Source: Stercorarius parasiticus (lineage: Eukaryota > Chordata > Aves > Charadriiformes > Stercorariidae). From it: a DNA stretch of 64,000 bases. Within the stretch, counting starts at the first letter, position 1, and each line of letters starts with the position of its first letter. Below, in pieces: positions 49,773-60,508 of the stretch. The notes under the pieces are model-generated. The model saw only the letters and a list, made by a program, of their open reading frames with translations, was not told the DNA's origin and searched no databases. The stretch is taken from NCBI GenBank assembly GCA_013396915.1, contig VWZL01002828.1:310001-374000 (forward strand), in the 5' to 3' direction. Made by a program: the position numbers and the translations under genes.

Positions 49773-50249
49773 GTAAGTGTTTACTAATTATTAGTGTGCA
49801 TTATTTCAGTTTGCTCTTAAGCAAGAAGTAGTACAAAGTACCCGTGAAACTGAACACGAATTTATGAAGTAATCTTATTTCTATGTTTGGGTTTATTGTG
49901 ATTTTTGAATTATAAATAAACTATGATCTGTCCCTTTTTTAAGAGGGATTGCTATAGAGAAACTGATGTCTCTTCAAGTGAATTTGGAATGGGGAGCAGA
50001 GTCTACTCAGTACAGAAATTGAAAAACTGAACAAAATTGTATTAAAGAGTTCGCCATAGTAAATAATCTGTGATTGTCCAAAAGTAGTATGCCATACTAT
50101 CTCCTGTATATTACATTGCTTAGAATGTTGTGAAACTTGGTGTTAATCTACATAACCAATATAAAACTTATGTTCGGGGTGGGGGGAACCCTTGGTGCTG
50201 TGTTAGTAGGTACCACACAGTTTAAAATACTAATTCTCTCGTTATACAG
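49773..50249 (+). other. SUCO: SUCO intron 8
   Basis: A 477-base GT-AG intron with nothing further recognised. Confidence 0.85.
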
Positions 50250-50317
50250 AGCACTTCAGCTATTTTGATGGAAAATATGGACCTTTACATGCTAAATCCT
50301 TGCAGTACTAAAATCTG
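50250..50317 (+). CDS. SUCO: SUCO exon 9 (SUN domain)
   Basis: Acceptor TCTCGTTATACAG, donor ATCTG/GTAGGT. It reads [22 protein letters not shown] and two bases of Trp. It matches human with one difference (ILIEN in human). The conserved Cys of NPCS is present. Confidence 0.98.
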
Positions 50318-50957
50318 GTAGGTTACTGGGGTTTGCTTGTATGAAAGGAGTGATTATGGTTTTCCAATGCGATGGGACTGTATTTATCCTGTGGGACTGA
50401 CTTGACCTTGGTGTGTCTCTGCCTGAAATGTGTGTGTAAGGAACTCCGATGGATTTAGCACTAGATGCTTTATTATGTCCCCCGTACAATTATGGGGGAT
50501 TAGGGGATAACTTCATTCACTTCAGTATTTGTATGTTTTGCACTATTATAATCTTACAGAGGAGAAAGCACTGAGTGTTCAAGGGAAGATTTTGGTTTCT
50601 TTCCCCAGCTTTCACATCATTGTAGAGCACATGATCAGAATTTACCATATACTAACGGATATTTCAGGTGTGGTTTAAATGATGTTCGATAGCCTTAGTT
50701 TTCAGTTGTCATTTGTTGCCCTTGAGTACAAGATGGATGAAGCTTTTGCAGGTGCTATCTAGAGTTACTAAGCTGGATGTGCAGGTAAATATCACTAGTG
50801 ATTTTGAAGGGAGGAACAAGTGACACCTCCTTATTGTACAGTGTTTTTGTAATGTTCTTTTATACTCAGTGAAGGATACAATAACAGGGTAAAGCACTGA
50901 GGATTGTAATTGTAGAAGGAAAAGTGCTTTTGCTAATACTTCCTTTTTGTCTTCAAG
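50318..50957 (+). other. SUCO: SUCO intron 9
   Basis: A 640-base GT-AG intron with nothing further recognised. Confidence 0.85.
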
Positions 50958-51065
50958 GTTTGTTATTGAGCTCTGTGAACCAGTCCAAGTAAAGCAGCTT
51001 GACATTGCAAATCATGAATTATTCTCTTCCACTCCTAAAGACTTTCTGGTGTCTATTAGTGACAG
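50958..51065 (+). CDS. SUCO: SUCO exon 10 (SUN domain)
   Basis: Acceptor TTTTTGTCTTCAAG, donor GACAG/GTATGT. It reads [20 protein letters not shown] then [15 protein letters not shown], against human [20 protein letters not shown]. These are core beta strands of the SUN fold. Confidence 0.98.
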
Positions 51066-52203
51066 GTATGTTATCAAAACCCACTGTTCTGAATGGAAAA
51101 TGAAATAATTATGAAATAGATGGCTTCAAAAACCATAGTCTCTGCATGCCTGTTACTATGCAAAGTGTAATGCATTGTGAAATTACATGGATTTTCTTTG
51201 TGTGTGTGTGTATATTATGTTGCTAGCACTTTTTTTCCACAGAAAGGGCAACTGTGAGGTCCTAGAGTACATGGCTTGAGTTCTTTCCATGCTTCCTATA
51301 TTTAGTTTTCTTTGCCACCTTAAAAATGAAAAGGAAAAATGTGTTGAAAAGTAGCAGTGAAGCAGCAGGAATTATACAGTAGCTAGGCAGCAGATGGCAG
51401 ATTATAAAATGAACATTCCTTAACAGAACGCCACTGGGATTGTGGGCTGTCTCCTCTCTTGTCATTCAGACCATTTTCACATGGCTTAAGCTGTCTTCAA
51501 TGCTGAACTCTGCCCAAGAAACAAACCCCAAATGATTTAAAAAGAAAAAAAAAATAGTAGTACACCATTGAGGAACTGGAAGGGGTAACAATACTACTGG
51601 TTGGCTGAATAGCTGGTTAAAGGGTGGCTTTATCATGTTTTTAGGCAGCGTTGTACCCCTACTGCTTTCTGTGAGTGAGCAGATTATTCTGGTATGTGAA
51701 AGAGATGTTCACACAAAGCATCAGAAAAACCTCACTTTCTTCTTTAGTGCTTAAAGTGTTTAGATTCTGATTTTCAACACTTGGTCTGTTGCCTAGTTCT
51801 AACTCTGCTTTGCTCACAGTTTTTTGATGCTTGCTTATGATAATATTTACAATCTGTCACTTATGTGTTGTCTTCTTCAGTGTTCATCTGAGGTGACTTT
51901 TTTTCAGTTCCAGAAACTTTACTGTAGGCTGTCTGGATTTCAGAAATTGGATCAAGTATAGGATTTTATCCTTTAGTGGCTTGGCCACTGTTTTAAGTAT
52001 GTGAAGAGGTACTGCTGAGGTCTTATGTTGGTACTAGCTTTATCTTGCAACTCTTCTTTCCATAAAAGACATATTGCTGCTATCTTGCAACTAAAAAAAA
52101 AAAGTAATCATTCTGTGAAAAGGTGTTTTGGGAAACTTCAGCAAATGTCTGTAAACAGTGGGTTCTTGCATTACATTGGCTGACTCCATTGTTTATTTTC
52201 TAG
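51066..52203 (+). other. SUCO: SUCO intron 10
   Basis: GT-AG intron of 1.1 kb. A short TG run lies at 51200-51213. No gene or element is recognised. Confidence 0.85.
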
Positions 52204-52309
52204 GTATCCAACAAACAAATGGATTAAATTAGGTACTTTCCATGCCAGAGATGAGAGAAATGTCCAAAGCTTTCCTCTGGATGAACAGATGTATGCAAAA
52301 TATGTTAAG
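52204..52309 (+). CDS. SUCO: SUCO exon 11 (SUN domain)
   Basis: Acceptor TTTATTTTCTAG, donor AAG/GTAACT. It reads [20 protein letters not shown] and [15 protein letters not shown], differing from human only at FHG versus FHA. Ends in phase 0. Confidence 0.98.
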
Positions 52310-54285
52310 GTAACTTAACACTGTAAAAGCATCCATGCTTCTCAGGGAAGGAGGGGTTTGCTGGGCTTACCCTGTGTAACAGAGCATCCAGAGAAACGTG
52401 CTATCCAAACATACTTTACCATCAATTGTACTAGTTTCGTTAGTGGCCCTATTGTGATGGGCCACGTACTAAACCCTTGTCACACAGTCACAAGTATATT
52501 ACCTTCCTCATAATGGTAACCGAGAGGATCTTGGGAAGTACCTATTACTTTGTGTCCAAGTACATACTTAGTTGATACCTGAATTAAGAAAAATCCAGGC
52601 AATGTTCTGTTGTTCTTTTCTATTTGACTTAACCAACTTCTCCTGAATGTAAGATCAGAAGGATTGACCTATTTTGTCTCTTGGCTGTACCACTTATATG
52701 TGTGTTTGTATATATATAGAGAGAGGCATATAGATATATACGTGTGTGTATATATATTGATATAGATACTCACACGTGTGTGCTCCCTGGAGCACAGATT
52801 AGAATGAGTATATTTCATGAATACTCTTGTACTGTATTCTCTATACAGTTTTAAGTGGATCTGAAAGAGTAAACGTTTGAATTCTGGTTCTCATCAATAG
52901 ACTCGAAGTGCAGTTTTGCAGTTATTCAATCACAACTGCAACTCATGCATATTATTTAGGCTTACTGCTACTGGAGCACTTGCCATGATCTCTCTGCCTT
53001 CAGAATAACTTGCAGCAAGCTATCTTTACTCAGGAGACTCAAAGAGAATAAAAATCCATAAATAATGCAGTACTTGGACTGGGATAAAAGCTTTTGTGAA
53101 AATATTGGGGTGGAGCAGAAGTTTAAGTTCAAATGAAAGACAGACTTTTTAGGTCCTCTCCGGTGATGTGTTATCTTCCAATTATGGTGCTGCCAAAAAA
53201 CCCCCCCACCTTGGTTTGTTCTACTGAATTATGATTTGTGCTTTCATGAAGTAGCTACGAATGATAGTTATCTAACTTCTCTACTCAGAAATTCCTGCAT
53301 GAGTCACAGGATAAAGATTTCATTTATTTTTAATTCTGCTTTCTGGCTGAATTAATGCCTTAAGGTAGCTGGAATCTGGCTTGTCCCTGAAGTTCCAGAA
53401 TTATACTAGATGCTTCAGCACTTAATCCCTTGGCGAATACAGCGTTCTGCCTTGAATAGTGTAGCATAGTAAAATTTTCAAAGGATTGTTCTTGTAATGC
53501 TTTTCTTTTGTAGCAGAAAAAGCAATCAAGTTTTAAGTGTGCCTGGTCTACAGAAGAAGAGACCAAAATTTTTTCAAAAAGTTTGATTTTTGAAATGGCT
53601 TAATGAACTTGTATGACAAAATAATGCAAATTTTTTTGTAAGAGTGCCTTTATGGGAGTAGTTATCTTGATCTCATTTGCGGATTATTACAGTCCTTCAT
53701 TGGTAGTGTCTACATAGTGATTTAATAAGTGCATTCCATACTTGAAAATTAGTTTAGATTAAATAAATATCAGTGTGTAGTCAAGTTCTTACTAGACATA
53801 CAGGTGACTGAAGCTTCCAAGTGTATTTTCAGATGCTCTATACATCTGCTTCCAGTAGTGTTTCTATACATTGAAGCATTTTAATACTGAACTTGAAGCA
53901 GTACATAGAGTGCATGCTATAGAGGGGTTTTTTTTGAGTCACTTTCTGTAATTTATGCTGTTTAAGGGAAAAAAATACATATAGTAAATTTAACACACTT
54001 CAGTATTCTGTCTGCAATCATGCTGCCTAGAAAAATTGAATAATTTAAGTTCATTAATAAAACACTTGTTGCATGTTACCTTTGATCTGCAAGGTACAAG
54101 GGCTAAATGAAATCCCGCTGCCTAAGGCAGATGAAGTAGTATTGCAACTTTATCCTTCATAACTTGTCTTCTTAGGCATTTATAGTACTGAATTAAAAAC
54201 AGCAAAGCTCTGTAGTTGCCTGTGGCATGTGTTCAGCCTTTGTACTGACATCTTTTTTTTTCTCTTTTCCTTTCTCTCGCTTCAG
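52310..54285 (+). other. SUCO: SUCO intron 11
   Basis: GT-AG intron of 2.0 kb ahead of the microexon. It holds a TG/TA/GA microsatellite at 52696-52783. Its 3' end is a strong pyrimidine tract (TCTTTTCCTTTCTCTCGCTTCAG). No gene is seen. Confidence 0.85.
52696..52783. repeat. Compound TG/TA/GA microsatellite
   Basis: Mixed runs such as TATATATATAGAGAGAGG, TAGATATATACGTGTGTGTA and CACACGTGTGTG extend over nearly 90 bases of SUCO intron 11. Confidence 0.85.
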
Positions 54286-54306
54286 ATGTTCATCAAGTAC
54301 ATAAAG
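54286..54306 (+). CDS. SUCO: SUCO exon 12, 21-nt microexon (SUN domain)
   Basis: Seven codons, MFIKYIK, lie between a strong acceptor (CTCTCGCTTCAG) and a donor AAG/GTTAGC, phase 0 at both ends. They match the human sequence YVK-MFIKYIK-VELLSHFG exactly at this place, so the microexon is needed for collinearity. The long polypyrimidine tract upstream probably helps its recognition. Confidence 0.96.
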
Positions 54307-54542
54307 GTTAGCAACCTCTTCTTTTGGAATGATGAATGCATGGGGCTTGGGGTGTTCTCTACTGCGACTCAGCACTTTAATGCATGGCAAGAACAAATCT
54401 TTCAGAGTCTTTTCTGTTCTGGGCAATCTACAAATCCCTTCAGTAAATAAAATTTGTAATTTCAAGATTGGGTGTATATGTTAAATGAACTCTTGACTCT
54501 GTGGGTCTTTGAGTTTTATTTTAAGTACCTTTTATTCTTTAG

Positions 54543-54598
54543 GTGGAGTTGATATCGCACTTTGGATCGGAACATTTTTGTCCTTTAAGTCTTATAAG
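54543..54598 (+). CDS. SUCO: SUCO exon 13 (SUN domain)
   Basis: Acceptor TTTATTCTTTAG, donor ATAAG/GTAATA. It reads VELISHFGSEHFCPLSLI and two bases of Arg, matching human VELLSHFGSEHFCPLSLIR. FGSEHFCPLS is the most conserved SUCO/Slp1 SUN-domain stretch. Confidence 0.98.
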
Positions 54599-55592
54599 GT
54601 AATATCTTAAGTGCTTTGCTTTGTCTTTCTACCTTCTTGCAGTGGGAATTAGTGTTGTAATAATAGGCAACAAATTCTAGTTTTCAGTTATATGGAAATA
54701 AGTTATATGGAAATACTGCGATTGAAGTAGTTAACTTCCTGCCTGTGTAGCGTGCTTCACTTTTGTTTAAAGAAGCTTTGAGTCTTTTGATTTTGTTCTC
54801 CAGTATGTAAGGAATAGTTTATATTTGCCGTGTGTGTGTGTTAGGAAACGGGAGCATGAGCAGCCTTACAGGAGGACTGAAGCATTTCAAGGCTGACCAA
54901 GCAAAACAAGGAACAAGTGGTGAAGTAAAAAGAGCAGGGGTGGTGAGTGCATGGCACCCTAGGTACATACAGTTAGTAATGCTTAGAACGTCTAAATCAG
55001 AACAACTGTGTGTGTACTTCAGAGAATAACCAGCCTCTGTACTGCTCCTAAAAAACAATTTCAGTTCTCCTGTCAAAGCTATGTCAGGATTTGAACCCGA
55101 GAGCTCCAGCGTTATAAGCCAAAGCATATTTTCATTTGACAGGACTGCTTTAAATTGGATTGATTTGATTTTCTCTTGGCAGAGCAGGTAAAAGAATTTA
55201 GCATGCAAGGTGAGGTAGTTGTGAATAGATACTCCTAAAGTTCGTCAGCGGTGAAGCTGAAGAGGAGGCATAAGAGCTCGTGGAGAGCTTAAGACAAAGA
55301 AGTCTAGGTATGAGTTCAAGTTAAAAAGAACAAAATGCCTCTTTGGAATTACTAGAATTAAAACCAGGTTGGTTTTTTTTTTTTGTGTAGCACTTGAAAG
55401 CATGCAGTGGACTGTCTCACACTTGCATCCACAATAAGCATACCTGCAGCTTGTTCTTTGTTAACTGAAAGCAACTATTGCTTATCTAATTTATTTGCTA
55501 CATATTATATAATGCTAATATTGCTTATCTAATTTTCAATTATGTCAAGTAATTACTAATATTAGGGTTTTATTTTAAACCTTTGTTCATAG
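54599..55592 (+). other. SUCO: SUCO intron 13
   Basis: A 994-base GT-AG intron. A - strand tRNA-like T-arm with an RNA polymerase III B-box match is present near 55074-55108 (listed separately). Nothing else is recognised. Confidence 0.8.
55074..55115 (-). repeat. Possible decayed tRNA-derived SINE fragment
   Basis: On the - strand the sequence reads GCTGGAGCTCTCGGGTTCAA then ATCCTGACATAGC. GGTTCAAATCC (55087-55097) fits the pol III B box GGTTCRANTCC, and TCGGG/CCTGA can form a T-stem with a 7-base loop. The flanks loosely resemble the MIR-type core (TGGAGCC ... CTGGGTTCGAATCC). No A box or D-arm is found, so it is not an intact tRNA gene. Confidence 0.35.
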
Positions 55593-55684
55593 GGTATTTG
55601 GTACTAGCATGGTTGAAGAGTATGAAGAAATAGCTGATTCTCAGTATCAGTCTGAACGACAAGAGCTCTTTGATGAAGATTATG
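55593..55684 (+). CDS. SUCO: SUCO exon 14 (end of SUN domain)
   Basis: Acceptor TGTTCATAG, donor TATG/GTAAGC. The acceptor AG is followed by G that completes Arg; the exon reads [20 protein letters not shown] and [10 protein letters not shown]. Human is identical except for QYHS. It ends with one base of an Asp codon. Confidence 0.97.
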
Positions 55685-56415
55685 GTAAGCAAATAATTTC
55701 TGCTTTTTTTAGACATTCAGACATGCTAGTCCGGTGGCTCGCCATTTCCTGCATATGATGATAAATTGACTGTTAATTTACTCTTAGTCTTGTTGACAGT
55801 AGTTCAGCATGTCTGGGCTTATCCAACAATCCTTTTAAGTTTTAAACAATGCGTTGTAACTATTTGAAGGATTACTTTAAAATGCTAGTGATAAGTCTGT
55901 ATTTCACTTAGCAGGCTAGGCAATAATATCTTCTTATGCTGACAATAGTAAAGGATAACTAAAATCAAAGCAGCCCACACAAAACAGCTTTATTCTTAGT
56001 GTCCATAGCCCATTTCCTGAGACTGCTTGTATGATCAATGCTGCAAGCAATTGGGAAGGTACTTATTTCGGCTTGTGGACATTGTTTAAATAAAAAAAAA
56101 TATGAAAATGTCTACCTCCAGCCCTCACGAGGGGAAGGGGGAAGAGCCGTCTATGAAGCTCAATGAGCTGTTTGCTGCAGCTGGGTCATGAATCCTGGGA
56201 AACTGAAGCTTCAACCTTGAATCTCTTTGGGTTTCTCATTGCTTGGAGCTTGATATTTCAGTATGTAATTTCTGACCTTTAACTTTATTTCTGTAGTTTT
56301 ATTTTCATGCTGTCAAACTGAAATAGCTGAACGGCATGTTAAATCTTGAGGCTTATTTTCTTTGCCCATGACACGTTTAATTTTGATAGTCATAAGTGTT
56401 CTTCTTTATACATAG
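55685..56415 (+). other. SUCO: SUCO intron 14
   Basis: A 731-base GT-AG intron with nothing further recognised. Confidence 0.85.
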
Positions 56416-56481
56416 ATTATCTATTGGATTACAATACAGGGGAAGAAAAATCTTCAAAAAATCTCCTTGGTTCTGCTACAA
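56416..56481 (+). CDS. SUCO: SUCO exon 15
   Basis: Acceptor TTTATACATAG, donor ACAA/GTGAGT. After completing Asp it reads YLLDYNTGEEKSSKNLLGSA T, close to human YPLDYNTGEDKSSKNLLGSA T. Confidence 0.96.
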
Positions 56482-58779
56482 GTGAGTATGATTTATTAGA
56501 AAAATTATCGCTGTGCTGAAACAAAATGACCTAATTCAAAGTGGAAAGACTTTTTGTCATGCAGCGGCTACGACTTTCATATTTTTCTGCTGAAATAATT
56601 TATTGTTTCCTATTTAATTGCATAGGAATATATAGTAACAATTCAAAGTTGGGATATCATTCTTAAAGTGTTCTAAAAATAGAACTTTCCACTTCTAAGG
56701 ATCTCTGGTTTTTGGACATTTTGCTTTCTGTACTTAAGGATCCCAAGCTTTTAAAATAATACGGATGTTATATAGGGCTGTAAGTAACCAGTGCGAAAGT
56801 GCTGTAGGACCTCAGTTATTCAGAACCTGGAAATCTGTGCTTAATTGAGGTGCCTTATTTTTAGGAGGCAATAAAAAGATTTTCTTTGTACAGCTTGAAA
56901 GGAAGGGATAGCAAACACTTTCTGAGAAGGCTTTGTGTAAATATTGTAGCTTCTATGTTCTTCATAAGAGATGTATGTTTTCGGAGAGAACTAATGGTTC
57001 TTGACTGTCTCTTGTCACTTTTCCCTTGGAAAACCTCAAGGTGTGGAGTTGGTTTGGCTAAGAACACTTGAGTGTTCGGTTTTAGTGGTATTCTTAACTG
57101 CTGAATTATTTAGGATAGTATCAGTTGCCACACAACTTCTAAAGAGCTCTTACACTGTACCACTCCTCCTCCTGTCCCAGGAATATTGCACAGCTCAGTG
57201 CAGTTTTTCAAAGGGGAAATAGAGGGGGGAAAAGACAGCTTATTTCTAAATGTTAGCCTCTCACAGATGAGAGAAAGCAGTATATTCTTCCCTGACACTG
57301 CTTATCTCTTATCTGTGACTTTCAAAGTTTCAATTTTCAAGCTGCCTTGATGAGGTGTATTCACACATTCTGTCTGCAAGTGCAGTATTGCAAGTTTTTT
57401 TTGTTCGCTGTCTGAAAAATGCAGTGACTTTTCTATTGTTTTTTCTTAGAGTTGCTAAAGCTAAAAGATCTGAAATGCCTGTTACTGATAGTGCTGTAGA
57501 AAGACAGCTGAGCACTGAAACATTGCAGTGATCATTATTTGCAGTCTTCTGCTAGTCTAATCTGCAAAGGTAGCTCACTGTTCTTCCTCCTGCCGTTCTC
57601 CTAGGCTGGCAAGCTTCTATACCAACTCTTAGATAAATAATGTAGTTCAGGAATGTAGTTTCTGATGTGTTTTGGATGAAAGGCAGAACCAAGGTTTTAA
57701 ACAGAGCTTCCTGGAGTCTAAAAAACTTGTCATTACTACTAAAATAGCTCTCTTTATGAACTTACTAATGTGACATACTGTACAGATGTATGTTGGTGGG
57801 TGGGGGAAAATTGGCCCAACTTTTGCACGTTTACGTAAGGTACTATTTCCCTGTTCCTCATCTTCTAAATAAGCCAGGCAATGATGTTTGTTTTCAGTTT
57901 CAAGACCAAAGAGTTAGCTGTATCTAATATGTGCCGATACAGAACAGACTGTCTTTGCATTTACTTCTGTGAATTTTGGGGGGGAAAAACTGTTCTACTT
58001 AACAGATCCTTAAAAAAGAAATAATATCTAAGCCAGATCTGTGGATATTTGTTACAGTTTTCTTCCAGTTGCCTTGACTGATCTAGATTACATTCAACTA
58101 AAGAGTAGATTTTCTTCTTCAAATCTTAAAATATTTAGAATTGTTATGATGCAGCAGTATCAGAGCCAAAAGTAAGATTCAGGATTAAGGAGGGGAGGTA
58201 TGATGCAAAATGCCAGAGTCCAGCTTAATTTGAATGAATCTGTAGTTTTTTGTGTCTGTCCTGCTGTGGACATCCTATGTTGAAAGGCAGAATTCTGTCT
58301 TGCTCATTTAGCAAATGACATTTCTGGAATCACTTCTTCAGTGCTGCTGTGACAAATGATGCAACTTGTCTTTAATAGAGTTCCTCCGTTTGAGTGTTCA
58401 AGCTCTAAATTTCTGGCTTGCGACCTCCCTCAGTGGTTCACATGCTCAGATTGTCAAAAAATTCCATGCATAAATACTCTTCTGTTTGTCTTACTGTTCC
58501 TTGGTTTCAGTGGACTAATGATCAGTGAGTACTACTCACTGGTGTTGGAAGGTCTAGCTGCTAAAGGCTAGATAGGGGTTGTCAGATATAGATTTCTAGC
58601 TTATAAATTTATCCTTTAAAGCGGCAGATGTATCCAGTGTAATAGAAAGACCAGATTTTTTTATGTCCTTATGCTGTGATTTGTTTCAAGCAAGTGTTAT
58701 AAAATAGCAGATTGCTCAGTGGTGCCAATCTCTGGCCCCTTTGAATATGTCCTCTTTGATTAGTTGTTTTCTCTTTTAG
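56482..58779 (+). other. SUCO: SUCO intron 15
   Basis: AT-rich GT-AG intron of 2.3 kb. No gene, element or RNA is recognised. Confidence 0.85.
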
Positions 58780-58854
58780 ATGCTATCCTAAGTATGGTGA
58801 ATATTGCTGCTAATATGCTTGGAGCCAAAACTGAGGAGTCGTCTGAAGCTGAAG
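58780..58854 (+). CDS. SUCO: SUCO exon 16
   Basis: Acceptor TTCTCTTTTAG, donor GAAG/GTATTT. It reads (N)AILSMVNIAANMLGAKT then EESSEAE, against human [20 protein letters not shown]. The amphipathic AANMLGA segment is conserved. Confidence 0.96.
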
Positions 58855-59345
58855 GTATTTTTTTTTAGATGAAAAGAATTCTGGAAAGTTTTATTTTTTA
58901 GTTTGTTTTATCTTTTTATGAGGAGTTGGATGATCCATGTTTAAATGACTTTTTTCATTGGCATACTTGATTAGTGCTATAGAATTCTTATCCTACTGAG
59001 TGTGAAAAGTGGAACAAAGATGCTGAATTTGCTGAGAAGGGAACTGATACAAAGTTAACATATATGTTTGTTCAGCTGTACTCAGAGATCTTTACTCTCT
59101 GTATTAGCCATCTCCAGTTGTAAAGTCTAACTTGCTGCTGCTTCCTGGAAATATTTTGAGACTCTCCATAACATTGTATACATAAGCTGTCAGTAGCACT
59201 TTAATTCAAATAACTTTGAATGGCACCTGCATTTAATTTGGTATGGCAGTTAATAATCTAAAAACAAACCACTGCCCCAAAATTTGTTTAAAAAAACCAT
59301 GATTCTTGAATTTTTATGTTCACATTTTCTTCCTCCTTGCAGCAG
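58855..59345 (+). other. SUCO: SUCO intron 16
   Basis: A 491-base GT-AG intron ending TCCTCCTTGCAGCAG, a tandem NAGNAG acceptor. Nothing else is recognised. Confidence 0.85.
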
Positions 59346-59439
59346 GGAACAAAAGTGTGTCTGAAAATGTCACTTCCACCCCTGCAACTTCAACAGCTGC
59401 ACCAAGACTGCCTGAACCAACTCCTGTTCCTTCACCAGA
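59346..59439 (+). CDS. SUCO: SUCO exon 17
   Basis: The acceptor is TTGCAGCAG; use of the second AG gives E-GNKSVSENV, matching human E-GNKSISENA. The first AG would start at 59343 and add one Ala. The exon goes on TSTPATSTAAPRLPEPTPVP SP, matching the Pro/Thr/Ser-rich human segment PESTPVSTPVPSPE. Donor CAGA/GTAAGT, leaving two bases of Glu. Confidence 0.93.
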
Positions 59440-60508
59440 GTAAGTGATTGGTGTTGGGTTTTTTTTTTCCCAGTGTGTTCCTAGCAGAGACTAACATGCA
59501 CCAGTCTGGAATCCTTGGTAGTAGAATGCTTAGATATATGGCACAGTGCCTTAAACAAGTAAAAAGGCAAGTATTTGGTGAAATCTGTAGTATGGTAATG
59601 TACTAACCAGGGGAATTTATCACTTAAGTTACTGTTTATAGCTATTTCCATTATGATATGGCTTTTTTTAACACTTGAATAAATGTCAAAATGCATCATT
59701 AACTTTCTCAATTGTTTGTATTACTTTGTTTACAAGAAGTAGGGGGAATGTTGTGCTCCTGACTATTGCAGATTTCTTGGGTGGAAACTGACTTAATAGT
59801 CTTCCAGGTTTTGCAGGTTGTCTCCTGCAAGGGAGACTAATTGAGAATGTAAGTTGTATTGCTGGAACTTCAGTTAAATTGTATTGACGAAAATTCCGAT
59901 TTAGAAGCTTATATTTTTTTGATAGGCTTTCCTTGATGAGAATATGTATGCAAAGAAATTGAATTAGGTTAGGAGGAGTTGTATATTGATATTCTATGGG
60001 GTGTGGTTTTTTCAGTTGATTACAATTTTTTAGAATTGATTTGCTTCCTTAGAGCTGAGGCTCTAGCTCTTAAATGTTAAGGCTTGACTTGTGCTATATT
60101 TAGTGGTTTATGGTTTCCTAGCGCTCTGGTTGTTGAGAGACTGAGCAAGGTCAGTGGGAAGGTTGTGATTCTTGCATTTTCATCTGAAGATTGCGACAGA
60201 AGAGCAAGATGCATGCTGTAGTAATAATTGAACTGGTGACTTTTTTCAGGGGTGAGGGAAGGGGCAATATCTGATTGAGAAGGCTTGCTATTTCAGAAGC
60301 AAGGCTTGAAATAATTTGTTTTCAAATTGGGATTGAAAACCACCAGAGAAAATACTAATTTACAGAATTTCTGACTGTGACCAAACTGGCCTTTGGTCAC
60401 TGGAACAAGCTTTGCTCATTTTCTAAAAGATCCTACTTTTGCAGTCTTCCAGAGCAGGCATGTAAAACTGTTGAAGTAACATCCCATCTTTTAACTCTTT
60501 CGTTGTAG
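59440..60508 (+). other. SUCO: SUCO intron 17
   Basis: GT-AG intron of 1.1 kb with nothing further recognised. Confidence 0.85.

Noticed and set aside
55074..55140. Functional tRNA gene on the - strand
   Set aside because: A B box and T-arm are present, but no D-arm, A box or matching 5' acceptor strand can be found.
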